From Clonostachys chloroleuca (lineage: Eukaryota; Ascomycota; Sordariomycetes; Hypocreales; Bionectriaceae): DNA of 64,000 bases. Location: positions 29,016,001 to 29,080,000 of the forward strand of contig JBANAY010000003.1 of assembly GCA_037952775.1 (NCBI GenBank), in the 5' to 3' direction. Shown here piece after piece: positions 1 through 9,887 of the stretch. Within the stretch, counting starts at the first letter, position 1. Each line of letters opens with the position of its first letter. The position numbers and the translations under genes were made by a program. The notes beneath the pieces are model-generated. The model was not told the DNA's origin, did no database searches, and saw only the letters and a list, made by a program, of their open reading frames with translations.

Positions 1-451
1 TCCTGTTTAAAAATAAATCCTGTTTCACGCGATGCGAATGCATTGGTTGTGAGATGATTTCCCAGTCCACAATACAATCGAGCCGTTGCTTACTAGCTAC
101 CATTCTGACTATTCCGTGAGGCCGAGTTTGTGTTGAAAATCCTGATCTAATACAATTTCTTTACTCGACTACGGCTCATCTAGGGAACTTTGAAGTGCAG
201 GGGACTATCAAAGAGTCAGTAATCGGCGGAAGGAGAGGGACTCTAGGGTAGGGTAGGAAAAGGAGTTACCCAGCTGTACGAAGAATCAGATCTGACCATG
301 AATAAAATACACGTTGACTCATGGCCTGGTTGCCTAGAGTAGCATCTAAAAATAGCATGTAGGCTCGGCTTCGCCACTCATGCAGCACCATTGCATCAAA
401 ATTACTCTGACGTTGAGAAAACAACGATTACGATTGAGAAGAATCTTCGTT
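1..451. other. Left-edge non-coding flank
   Basis: No ORF with family-like features is seen. The stretch probably holds the upstream region of the membrane protein that begins at 452. Confidence 0.4.
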
Positions 452-1364
452 ATGGCCTCTTCGCATTTGTCCCCGCATCCCTCTGAAGCGACGCCCTTGC
501 TCGTTCAAACTCATGGCGATAGCGAGATTGCTGAGCAGCTCTCTGATCGTCAGGATGAGGGTGAGCCAACAACAGAACCAGCTGGTCCCGGTCGCGACCA
601 ACCATCGTCACGCGTAAATCGTGTCATATATTTCATGAGTTGGGCCATGACAGCTCTCAGTTTCTCGCAGGTCGTTTTCCTCGGCATCCTCTTTGCGATG
701 AACTCGTATGGCTCGTCTCACTTCGGTGACAGCGATTGGACCTTTCATTACGATGGCGCCTCCTACGCATTCCTTGTTTGTTACCTCCCCGAGAAGCCAT
801 GGACATGACCCAAGCTAACACAGAGAGCTACCAGGGGGTCCTCATCGCCTTGTTCAGTGCATTCAACGCGCTCTGGATCAAGGCCAGGGGGAAAACTACC
901 GCAGCGCTTCTTAGTATTCTCATTTATGGCTCCAACGCCTTCGTCGTGTTCCTCTTTGTTGGGGATCAGATATCTCGTCGACGCTACTGGAGCGGTCTCA
1001 GTTGTAGTAAATCACTTGATGACCCGAAAAGCCAGTACCCTGGCTCATATGCCGAGTGTCTGGACTGGGAAACGAAATACATCGTTGCCGTCTGGTTCTT
1101 TCTAGTGCTTGATGCTGTTGTTGTGTAAGATCCCTCCCTCATCTCCCCCATACATATAGCAAGCAGAAATTCAACTGATATTGCTATACAAGATGCCTGA
1201 GCATTGCAATTATGGCTGCCCATTTCGTTAAGCTTTACAAGGAGAGGGGCCAAAGGAGCCCAAATGGAGCCTTTTCGATTAATATTCCCGCCGGGCAGGT
1301 TTCGCTCAACGTCTCCCTTCAGTGGGGGCTCTCCGAGAAAACGACGAGCAGGTCCGCGGTATAG
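452..1364 (+). CDS. Predicted four-TM membrane protein of unknown function (3 exons)
   Basis: I propose exons 452-775, 835-1124 and 1193-1364. Intron 1 (59 nt) starts GTTTGT, has a GCTAAC branch site and ends CTACCAG. Intron 2 (68 nt) starts GTAAGA, has an ACTGAT branch and ends ACAAG. Both keep the frame, and exon 3 runs open to TAG at 1362. The protein has about 261 residues. A polar, Pro/Glu/Gln-rich N-terminus of about 50 residues is followed by a hydrophobic segment (from VIYFMSW), two more in exon 2 (from GVLIALF and TTAALLSIL), and one spanning the exon 2/3 junction (from YIVAVWFFLVL). The splice across that last segment supports exon 3. An upstream in-frame ATG at 380 is possible, but ATGGCC at 452 has the better context. 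I do not recognise a family; fungal genomes carry many such orphan membrane proteins. Confidence 0.6.
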
Positions 1365-2381
1365 AGGCTTAGCCTGGTGAGCATACTCAATTAGTGTGTG
1401 GAAGATAAGGTTGGGATTAAACCCCTTGATGTTCAGCGCTGTGTCCATCGAAAAAATATGCTTCAAGACTCATTCTGGTCTGCGTCATCTAGACACTTTG
1501 CCACGCTCTGTTTAGTACTGCAAGACTTGTTTGCTTTGTGCTTTCTAGATAGATCTAGGAACCTTGCTTTTAGCTAACTATGCTCGCCACTCGAAAAAGA
1601 AGGCGCCGTGGCGATGCCACCATATCATCCTTGATCATGTGCCGTGACTGTTTTGCAATAGTTTGATATGCGCTGCGGCCTACTCCTCCCTGCCTTTACT
1701 CCGCGTGACTGCCCAACGTACGCCCAATACATTTTAAACACACATGCCGACTGTGGCGTGCGCTCTCGTATCTGTCTAGCCGCTCGCATGAAACCTTGAG
1801 CAAGTATAAGTATTGGGAAGAAGAAGCGTGATATGTCACTTTCGCCCTCGTTCTTCTGCTTCGCATAATATTCTTTGGGACTGATCATCCATCCGGTCAA
1901 GATGCAAAGGGAGGGTATATTGTCACCTACCGTATACAAAGCTGCATGTCAACCTACAAAAGAGTGAGGCATATACACAAATTGAGTTTCGATGATGCAT
2001 ATTACCTGCACCGGTATCTGCTTTAGTACATTGAGCCACAATGGTTGCAGTAAGTGGCAATCTAGCCGTAATACCCCCCAATACGGAACCTTGACATGCA
2101 GCTGAAATTACTAAGGTATACTACGTATATACGAGTGCTATGGAAAGACTCTTCTATCAACCCGAGCAACTTGGTAGGATGTGTGTTGATCTTGGAACGT
2201 TATCATGCATACCCCCTCACCCGGCCGCATCGCTTCGCGTAAGAAAATGATCGCTTCGCATAGATAAATCGCTTAAATAGGAGAGTAGGGACGACTGATT
2301 CAAGTCCGATACATCGATCATTTTACTCACTTGTCCATAAACATTTCCCACCTTTCCCTGATTGAATACAGTGCATCCATC
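1365..2381. other. Intergenic, about 1 kb
   Basis: No recognisable gene. A 104-codon minus-strand ORF at 1625-1939 has no family-like features. The right part should contain the promoter of the methyltransferase at 2382. Confidence 0.4.
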
Positions 2382-3149
2382 ATGTCTACCTCATATCAAG
2401 CCAAAGAAGACTACATGAACCACGCTGAGCAGTACAACAAGTTCGAATTCAAACCTGCAGGCATCCTAGAGTCGCAGCTTGTCAAAACCGCCATTGGAGA
2501 TTCCTCGGGGCTGCTTGTCCTTGATCTTGGTGGCGGTGCTAGTGTCCACGCCCGAGAAGCTATCGATGCGGGTGCATCACGAATCGACCTTGTGGATATA
2601 ACCCCCACGATGCTTCAAGTCGCCCAGGAGGTTGAGAAATCTCTTGGGCGGGAAGGTCGAATTCGCTTCTTCGAAGCCGATGTTTCATTGCCACTGGACC
2701 ATCTGCCGCTCGAACCGGCCTATGATCCTATTATGGTGAATTGGGTCTTGGACCATGTTGGCAGTATCCAGATGCTCGAAGGGGTGTGGAAGAACGTTGA
2801 GAAATACCTCAAGCCTGGTGGCAAGTTCCTCGGCACCCGCGTTGCAGACGCGAAGACTCACTGCCTCCAAGTTGGCAAGTACGGCTATATTTATAAGAAC
2901 TTCAGACCTATCCCGGGAGGTCTGGCTTACACCGTGTCTATTCCCGGTTATCCTGTTTGGGAATACGAGGCTGCTTCTATGGAAGCGAGTCTGTGCGGTT
3001 CATTCGAGGTGGAAAGAAAGTATGGCTTCACAGATATGGAGGTTGTGCCTTTTGAGAGTGCGGAAACGATCCAGAAGGACCCTGACTTCTGGAAACTGTT
3101 CTTGGAAAGCCCGCCTTTTGTTGTAGTGAAGGCGATCAAGAAGCTATAA
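2382..3149 (+). CDS. Class I SAM-dependent methyltransferase
   Basis: A single exon encodes 255 residues. SAM-binding motif I is LDLGGGAS (about residues 48-55). An acidic ribose-binding position follows at the end of strand 2 (RIDLVD), and the motif II/III region includes FFEADVS and KYLKPGGKFLG, typical of Rossmann-fold methyltransferases of the type 11/25 group. There is no signal peptide or membrane segment, so it is probably cytosolic. The start at 2382 is the first real ATG; the open frame extends back to 2331 only through a TTG. Substrate is unknown. Such small-molecule methyltransferases often belong to secondary metabolism, but an SGNH hydrolase gene separates it from the terpene synthase region, so membership there is only a guess. 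Confidence 0.85.
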   Translation: MSTSYQAKEDYMNHAEQYNKFEFKPAGILESQLVKTAIGDSSGLLVLDLGGGASVHAREAIDAGASRIDLVDITPTMLQVAQEVEKSLGREGRIRFFEADVSLPLDHLPLEPAYDPIMVNWVLDHVGSIQMLEGVWKNVEKYLKPGGKFLGTRVADAKTHCLQVGKYGYIYKNFRPIPGGLAYTVSIPGYPVWEYEAASMEASLCGSFEVERKYGFTDMEVVPFESAETIQKDPDFWKLFLESPPFVVVKAIKKL

Positions 3150-3966
3150 ATCAAGACAGGAGACTACGTACATGAGAAGACTGAAAAGTCTAGCGGAGCT
3201 GAGAGGTTTAGTGCATCTTGACTAGTAATTCTCATAGGTCAACCTTGTCTTCGTCTTACGGCAACGCAGTTGCAATCGGATTGAGTCAGTAAGGATTTCG
3301 CTAGGAAGAGTAGTCAATTTATCGAACTTAATATCTATGGTAGTCAAGCTGTGTAATGTGGTGGTCTGAAAGTTGAACCCTGAAAATGACTGCATGCCCT
3401 ATAATAAGGCTTACCATTTCTAATTAGATTTAAACGGGCACGGGTAATAATAAGTGCTTATTCGGATTAATGAAGTGTATATAATAAACCTCATATAGTT
3501 GCATATTGTGTTGTTGTTAACCTTTTATACCAAGCCGATCGCTCCCGCCTCCCTTATTTAAACCTCGAAAGGTATCTTATCTTCAACAAGGTCTACGATG
3601 AAGGTACATGGCAAATTTTCGCACAACTGTGGATCGCCAATCCCGTTGCGACACCTTGTGCCAGGATTGATCTAACAGCTTCAACCTAACAACATCCTTC
3701 CTTGTCCTCTTTCCGTGCAGAAAATGGAGCACACAAGACTCCAGGCTTCTTAGGATCTTAAACAACTTTAATGAGTCAAAAATAATTCTTGTGGAATGGG
3801 AAACTCCTCCGCTTCGTCGGCTGGGCTATCCTCTTGCACCTAAGGAGGTGATTTGTACATCCTCTTACTTAACCTCTATATGCCACTGACCTTCTTAATT
3901 GGATTTACTATTCCTTGTCCCCGATGAACAGCTCCCTTTGGCAGACCAAATTGTTAAGCCAGAGGC
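3150..3966. other. Intergenic, about 0.8 kb
   Basis: Moderately AT-rich, with no recognisable coding sequence or RNA gene. Confidence 0.4.
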
Positions 3967-4515
3967 TTGCCAAATGGTGATCGCTCACCATCTTATCTCT
4001 CCGAGTTTGCGAATCAAGGCTTTCGTTATGTTTTCGACGATCCAATCCGCCGCTTGATGCTCGTACCTCTTTCTTGGACTGGCATAAAGCAAGAGGAGCT
4101 GACAGCAATTGACTCCACCAGCTCGATGCCACTATGCACCACCTTGACAGTGCCATTGCCATCCTTTTGCGCAGCCTATTTGCGTATTATAATGCAGGAG
4201 GAGGCTGGGAGCATGGTTCGTGTCATGGAAATCGCAGATCTTTCAAGCGTCATTGCCTATAGTATGTTTGATATGACCTACGAGGGGAGTTAAATGTCTT
4301 GCCCGGAGGATGATATGGACGAAGCCGGAGATATTCTCAAGGATGGCGAAAAAAAGAGAAGAGCTGAGAAGGAGGCCTTGGAGATGGAAGATGCCCTTAG
4401 TAGCATACGAGAATGGCATTTTACGCCAGACACTGAATGGGCGAGAGATGTTTTAATCCGCTTAGTTTCTGGAACATTACAATACGAACTTCTACCTTGT
4501 AAAGGCCAAGGATAA
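3967..4515 (+). pseudogene. Unrecognised ORF interrupted by one in-frame stop
   Basis: Two ORFs lie in the same frame, separated only by a TAA at 4291-4293: 108 codons, then 73 codons beginning ATG. The downstream half is rich in Glu, Asp and Lys (for example DGEKKRRAEKEALEME) and predicts a charged helix. The upstream half has no signal peptide or motif I can name. The continuous frame over 549 nt suggests one gene with a nonsense codon, or an unspliced or chance ORF. A minus-strand ORF at 3908-4162 overlaps it and is equally anonymous. No function is proposed. Confidence 0.3.
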
Positions 4516-4650
4516 ATACAACACAAGAATATCAAAAAAAAAAATCAAAAAAATCGAGATATTGCTACGATACTCCTCCTCCCTGCTATGTTAATCCATG
4601 TGTTTCTCGTGTTGTTGATATATGGCTACCACCTCTATTATCAGATGTCC

Positions 4651-6933
4651 TTAAACGTCTTTGTCATCTGGGTCTAGGAATCCATCCCAGAATGTGTCAT
4701 CGTTGGGGTCCTCGTTTGCAGAGTTGTCGCACTCATGGTACATCCAAATGGTGTCGGTTTGAAAGCCCTTGGTCTTGACACGGAGTTCAATCTGCTCAGG
4801 GATGTATTTCTGATCCCACTGTATCATAGCCTTGGTCCAGGCCGGGACGACATCCCGGTTGGGGATCGCGCTCGTGCCCAGCAGGAAACTGGCGTGCCAA
4901 TTGTCCTTGCTGGTGGACTTTGTTGCACCGTCTTTGGTAGCCTGCCTGTCCATAACAGAGATGGAATCAACCGCTTCGTCTGCCAGTGACTTTGCCCACT
5001 TCTTGCACCTGGTCTCGCCGGTATACACCACGCAGCAGCCCTCGATCTTGGAATCGTCGCCGCCAAAGGTCTTAACGAACCTTCTGCAGGGCACGTACAA
5101 GTATTTGCCGCTCACGGGTGTGACCTGTCCGGCTGAGCAGATTTCGGGGACGTTGTCGGGGTCCAGCTCATCGAAAGGATCGCCCTCAGTTACATCCCAC
5201 TTGTGGCCATCCTCGCCTTCCCCTTGATCCTCGTCCTCGTCCTCATCCTGACTAGGATCGCCCTGGCCGATATTGGGATCGCCAGCACCGCCACCGCCGA
5301 CATTGGGCTCGCCAGGATTCCACTCGCACGAGTTGATCCAGGCGTCGACGCTCCCATCGCTGCGGACGACTAGGTAGTCCTCCTTGCCGTCTCCGTCAAG
5401 GTCGGCATAGCTCACCGGGCCTTGATCGCCTACGCCACCGGCAATCGTGCCCATCGCAACCCAGTTACGAGGTTTGCCAGCGTTAGGAATGTTGCCTGTA
5501 TTGTGATAACCTTTGGCGGCGCCGCCGTCATATTGGATTAGATACTCGGCGGCTCCGTCACCTGTGATGTCTGCGAATCGGACCTTAGAGCCGGGCTGGC
5601 CGACGCCTGTGGCGACCGTGTACCCTTCCTGCCAGAAGCGCCCCTTGTCTTTGTCGGGGATGTTCTTGTTGTTGAGGTACGCCTTGACGGCGCCGCCATC
5701 GTAGATGATAAGGTAGTCGTCGAAGCCGTCCTTGTTGAGATCTGCAAAATGGACCTTGCTTCCAGGCTCGCCGACGCCGGGAGATATTTCAACGGCCTGC
5801 TTCCAGATTCGTTCATCGCTCGTCTTGGGAAGATTGCCATTGTTCAAGTAGGCCTTCACCGCGCCGCCCCCGTAGATGACGAGGAAGTCATCCTTCTTAT
5901 CTCCGTTGACGTCGGCAAACTCGATGCGAGATTTCGATAAGTCTTCGTCGAGACCGGGCGCGATCTCGCCAAGGGACTTCCAGCTGGCGAGGCCCTCGTT
6001 GAGCCAAGCACGGGCCTTTCCTTTACCATCCACAAAGACAATGTCATCCTTGCCGTCCCCGTCGAGGTCGGCGAAGCGGACAACCTCATCCGAGGACAGT
6101 CCCTTGCTGGGAGTAAAGACCCTCCCCTTGCGCGACCAGTTGCCGCCGTCGCAGCCAGCGTAGGATCCCCCGCTACTACCACCTTGCCCGAGGCCGACAC
6201 CTGTAATCTTGCTCGCGTCGACCTTGACGGCATCTTTTACCCAGCCACGGTTGACAGCCTCCCTGATGTTCAGGTACCAGGCGTCGGCAAACTTGGCATA
6301 GCCCGCGTTGTTGGGATGTTTCTTGTCGCTGAGATCGGCGGTGGAGGAGATGGGGATAGGGGTGAGGAGGATGTGCTTGCCAGCCTGCTGCTTGAGGACG
6401 ACTATCTGCGCCAGCTTTGCGTTGAATGCATCCGTGTTGCGCTGCATCCGGGCATCGTTGGCCCAGATGACGGGGGCTATGAGGACGGTCACGTCGGAGG
6501 CGGCATCAAAGATGCCATCGATGATGCCTGTGATGAGCTGGGGCGCCGTGTCGAGGTCAACCTCCTTGTCCATGTTGTTGGTGCCAGCGTGGATGAGGAC
6601 GACGTTGGGACGAGCCTGCATGGGCTTTTGCCAGTAGTTCTTGATGTCGCCGAGGTACTCGCCGCTGTGGCCCTCGTGGTTATTATCCTTCATGTTGCCA
6701 TTGCGAAGGGTCCCGATCATGTCCACAGAGGCGCCAAACTCGGTGAGCTTGTCCCGGAGAGGGCCTCTGTAGCCGTTGACGGTGCTGGAGCCACTGCCCT
6801 TGGTGATTGAGTCGCCGAGGGGAAGTATGCGAAGCCGAAGATTAACGATATCGACTGCGGCGGATGGTGTGGTAAAAGAGGAGAGCACCACGGTCAGTGC
6901 CACAAGGGCTGACCGGGCATTGAAGGACACCAT
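4651..6933 (-). CDS. Secreted SGNH hydrolase (GDSL esterase) with FG-GAP/VCBS repeats
   Basis: A single exon encodes 760 residues. A signal peptide covers about residues 1-26 (hydrophobic core ALVALTVVLSS, Ala-rich cleavage region). Residues about 35-230 form an SGNH/GDSL hydrolase: block I is GDSITKGS with the nucleophile Ser, block III is HAGTNNMD, and block V is KKHPNNAGY with the Asp/His-type dyad. Five repeats follow at about residues 285-540, each with an Asp-rich calcium loop (ADLDGDGKDD, ADVNGDKKDD, ADLNKDGFDD, ADITGDGAAE, ADLDGDGKED), which is the FG-GAP/VCBS beta-propeller pattern. An acidic Asp/Glu linker leads to a Cys-containing C-terminal domain of about 170 residues that I do not recognise. 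The protein is likely extracellular, deacetylating or de-esterifying a polysaccharide or lipid while the propeller binds a ligand. Substrate is not shown by sequence. Confidence 0.9.
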   Translation of the reverse strand: MVSFNARSALVALTVVLSSFTTPSAAVDIVNLRLRILPLGDSITKGSGSSTVNGYRGPLRDKLTEFGASVDMIGTLRNGNMKDNNHEGHSGEYLGDIKNYWQKPMQARPNVVLIHAGTNNMDKEVDLDTAPQLITGIIDGIFDAASDVTVLIAPVIWANDARMQRNTDAFNAKLAQIVVLKQQAGKHILLTPIPISSTADLSDKKHPNNAGYAKFADAWYLNIREAVNRGWVKDAVKVDASKITGVGLGQGGSSGGSYAGCDGGNWSRKGRVFTPSKGLSSDEVVRFADLDGDGKDDIVFVDGKGKARAWLNEGLASWKSLGEIAPGLDEDLSKSRIEFADVNGDKKDDFLVIYGGGAVKAYLNNGNLPKTSDERIWKQAVEISPGVGEPGSKVHFADLNKDGFDDYLIIYDGGAVKAYLNNKNIPDKDKGRFWQEGYTVATGVGQPGSKVRFADITGDGAAEYLIQYDGGAAKGYHNTGNIPNAGKPRNWVAMGTIAGGVGDQGPVSYADLDGDGKEDYLVVRSDGSVDAWINSCEWNPGEPNVGGGGAGDPNIGQGDPSQDEDEDEDQGEGEDGHKWDVTEGDPFDELDPDNVPEICSAGQVTPVSGKYLYVPCRRFVKTFGGDDSKIEGCCVVYTGETRCKKWAKSLADEAVDSISVMDRQATKDGATKSTSKDNWHASFLLGTSAIPNRDVVPAWTKAMIQWDQKYIPEQIELRVKTKGFQTDTIWMYHECDNSANEDPNDDTFWDGFLDPDDKDV

Positions 6934-8171
6934 CGCAAGAGTCTAAGAGGGAATACTCCTTAGAGATGAAGTATGAGAAGCAAACCCTCATCTGGGAGCG
7001 CAGGTCTTGGGAATAATATACTTTCGACTTACGCGTGTACTTCCTTGGAGTAACCCCCTAATCCACAACTTCTAGAATTGTGCATCGCCGAAGGCGCCAT
7101 CAAAATCATTGTAATGAATATTACTAGTTTGCCTATTTGCCAAGGCAGTTCATCTTAACAGTTCAGAGAGGATAATAGGGTTCCGGCCCGATTTCGAAAC
7201 CCTCAGCCTCTTCTTGGCTGCAGGCCTTGCCCTTTCTTTGCTGGCGTGTGTATAGGCTTCGTTCGGGTACTGCCCGTTTGGGGATCTGCAGAAAAACGGG
7301 TTGTCACTCATGCCTCCAACAATCTCCCACATCCCGATGGAGCGTAAGTAAGTACAAGGTTCTAGATCTCGGAAGCCTTGGTTAGTGTAGTGTGCTCCGC
7401 GACGGTTGATCAGTCAGTTGTCGAAGATTGATTAGCTAGGAAGATACTACTTCCATGCGTGCACTCTCAATAGAACAAAGAAGCGACAGCAACGGGAGTT
7501 GGGCGGGATCCAAGCGACCTGGCGGAATCCTGTACCCCATTCTCTCCCGGGAGTGGCGGATGTGCTTAATTCCAAGCTTAAGAGAAGAGAGTGATGAGGC
7601 AATGCTATTGGTGGTAGAGTTTTTGGTGTAATTAAACATGTAGTACTAAACAACGGATTTGCATGCCGCATTTGGCAGTGGCCGGTTTGCCAATACCGTA
7701 CGATCTCAAATATTGAATTCATAAAAATATATCCCTGTATTCTTGCGGCAAATGGGTGGAATAGCGGGATTTACCGTAACTAAAGTTAGTAGCATAGAAG
7801 GACACTGATTTCTATCAGCTATCTGAAATAATAAAGACAGTAGATATTGGGAGAGACATAGTGGGCTAGCCATATCTGGAAAAGAGCAAAACAAAGAAGA
7901 AGGACAAGGAGGACAGAGGGATATGTTGAGATATGCCTGCTGAATGATGCTAATCTGGCCATGGTAAATACAGTTGAGGGCAAGTCGTGTTATCTTCATT
8001 TTCCAGGCAACGAAAAGATACAACCAGCATAGACGGAGATTATTTCGAATTGTTTCAGGCGACTATTAATGTTACCTCCCCGCATCTATATTCACACCTC
8101 TCGTAACACGACGGAACTATGCTAGTTACACCTCTCAACACATAGACAGTGTTGACAAGACGTTTGAAAGC
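6934..8171. other. Intergenic, about 1.2 kb
   Basis: No recognisable gene. It separates the start of the SGNH hydrolase gene from the 3' end of the SDR gene; both are on the minus strand. Confidence 0.45.
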
Positions 8172-9107
8172 CTATATCAGTTTCCTAGATCGCATCTCTG
8201 ACTCAGTCCAATCCCATAGCTCATTGCTGAGCTTTCCATTCCTCGCATAAGCACTGGGTGTAGCCCTCTTAGCCACTGGGACGAAATAGCCTCCACTGTC
8301 GCTCTGTTCAAACTCTGGACCCGCAACGGCAAAGAGCGACGTAAATGAACCTTCATCCGGTGTCTTATAAACACCAAAGCACCTCAGCATACTCTGTAAG
8401 ACTCCTGGAACATCCGCCTGTGTATTGAGTTCCGTATCAATGGCCCCAGGATGCACCGCAGCAGTCCATATCCCACCTTTCTCTTTATTCGACCCATCAG
8501 GACCAAATACTTGGCTGAGCTTTTTGGCATGTAAGATGTTGCCAAGCTTGCTCATACCGTATCGGGACCAAATTCCACCTTTGATCTGGTCGATGTCATG
8601 AAAGTCGATTCCACCTTTTGGGGCGAAGTTGTGACCATTGCTCGTCACGTTGACTACTCGGGCCGGGGTTGCAGAGGTACCAGTGCTGGCCAGTGTGTCT
8701 AGCAAATGCCAGGTCAAGAGCCAATGAGCAAGATAATTGGTCTGCCACTGAGCTTCAAACCCGTCATTCTCGCTTTTCTGAAATGCCGTGGCCATAATTC
8801 CAGCATTGTTCACTAGCCCATTGAGTCTGGTCTCTTTGCTTTTGAACTCAGCTGCCGCTCTCACAACAGAAGACAGATCCATATGGTCCATCTGCAGGAC
8901 ATGGATGTCAATGTCAACATCAGCAGCTTCTGATTTCATCTTCTGCACTGCGTCTTCTCCTTTCTTAGGAGATCTCGAGCCAATGTATACTCGAGCGCCC
9001 TTCAGGGCGAGATGCTTTGCAGTGTGGTAGCCAATACCAGTATTCCCACCAGTAACGAAAAATACTGCGCCCTTGAGCGATGGCAGGCTTGATGGGTTGT
9101 AGGGCAT
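8172..9107 (-). CDS. Short-chain dehydrogenase/reductase (WW-oxidoreductase/retinol dehydrogenase-like)
   Basis: The start is ATG at 9107, giving 311 residues in one exon; the open frame upstream (to 9281) lacks SDR features. The cofactor-binding motif is TGGNTGIG (TGxxxGxG) near the N-terminus, followed by a basic residue after strand 2 (GSRSPKKG), which suggests NADP(H). The NNAG motif is present (GLVNNAGIM). The catalytic Tyr-Lys motif is represented by YGMSKLGN, with the catalytic Ser region at VNVTSNGHN. The long C-terminal part with a PG motif (HPGAID) fits fungal light-dependent protochlorophyllide reductase/WWOX-like SDRs. It is cytosolic, with no TM segment. It lies tail-to-head behind the Zn2Cys6 gene, on the same strand. 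Substrate is unknown. Confidence 0.9.
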   Translation of the reverse strand: MPYNPSSLPSLKGAVFFVTGGNTGIGYHTAKHLALKGARVYIGSRSPKKGEDAVQKMKSEAADVDIDIHVLQMDHMDLSSVVRAAAEFKSKETRLNGLVNNAGIMATAFQKSENDGFEAQWQTNYLAHWLLTWHLLDTLASTGTSATPARVVNVTSNGHNFAPKGGIDFHDIDQIKGGIWSRYGMSKLGNILHAKKLSQVFGPDGSNKEKGGIWTAAVHPGAIDTELNTQADVPGVLQSMLRCFGVYKTPDEGSFTSLFAVAGPEFEQSDSGGYFVPVAKRATPSAYARNGKLSNELWDWTESEMRSRKLI

Positions 9108-9887
9108 TGTAGGGCGTGGTGGGTTTGAATTAACCCGCGTAACCTGGTGTGATCTTTGTTCGAAATGGAGCAGCAGGTAGAACGTCTTAGAGATTCGTTT
9201 ATCGGGCAATGCAAATGCAATGAAGGATTCCAAATCGATATGTTGTCCTTGGGGAAAGTTCCAAGAGGAAGTAGTTGACAACTTGATGAGATGGCGAAAA
9301 CGAATCGCTTGGTGGAATGATTAAAAGAACACGAATGAGTTGATACTGAAAGATGGGATACGTGGGTTCTGGCAGCCAATATATAGGCAAACAAAAAGCC
9401 ATATCCTGCTACTCTCTGCGCTACAATCTACTCAACCGATGACCCGCCCGCTTTGGCATTGCTGAATGACCGCTTGCGGGCTGCTCCGCTAGTCCGTCCG
9501 CATCCCGCCCGCATGATGAGTGAGCAATTACACCAGCCTTTCCTGTCAGCTAGACGGGAGATTTGCGGGTACTTAAAATCAGACGGTGTATATGTCGGTA
9601 TGAAATTCTTACGGTTTAATCGCGGATCTCAGCACATCGCAACTAAGAAATTGTGTCATTATTGAAACCCATACTAATTCCGACAAAGGATTATATGTAT
9701 AGCGCTGGAATGCGGCTGCTTATGGATTTCGATGGTGATTAAATGGTCTAACATCCAACTGGAAGTCCTTGAAACTTTCCTAGTGGCCTTGACCGCATAA
9801 AAATTACCAGCATTGATATCCCACTCCAAAGCACATGGGAAGATTTACTTCATCGTTTTGGCAAGAAGCTTGAATGATAAGCGGCGT
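9108..9887. other. Intergenic, about 0.8 kb
   Basis: Contains the probable promoter of the SDR gene and the 3' flank of the regulator. No coding sequence is supported. Confidence 0.4.

Noticed and set aside
6184..6810. 208-codon plus-strand ORF
   Set aside because: Antisense shadow of the SGNH hydrolase; Val/Gly/Asp-rich translation without motifs.
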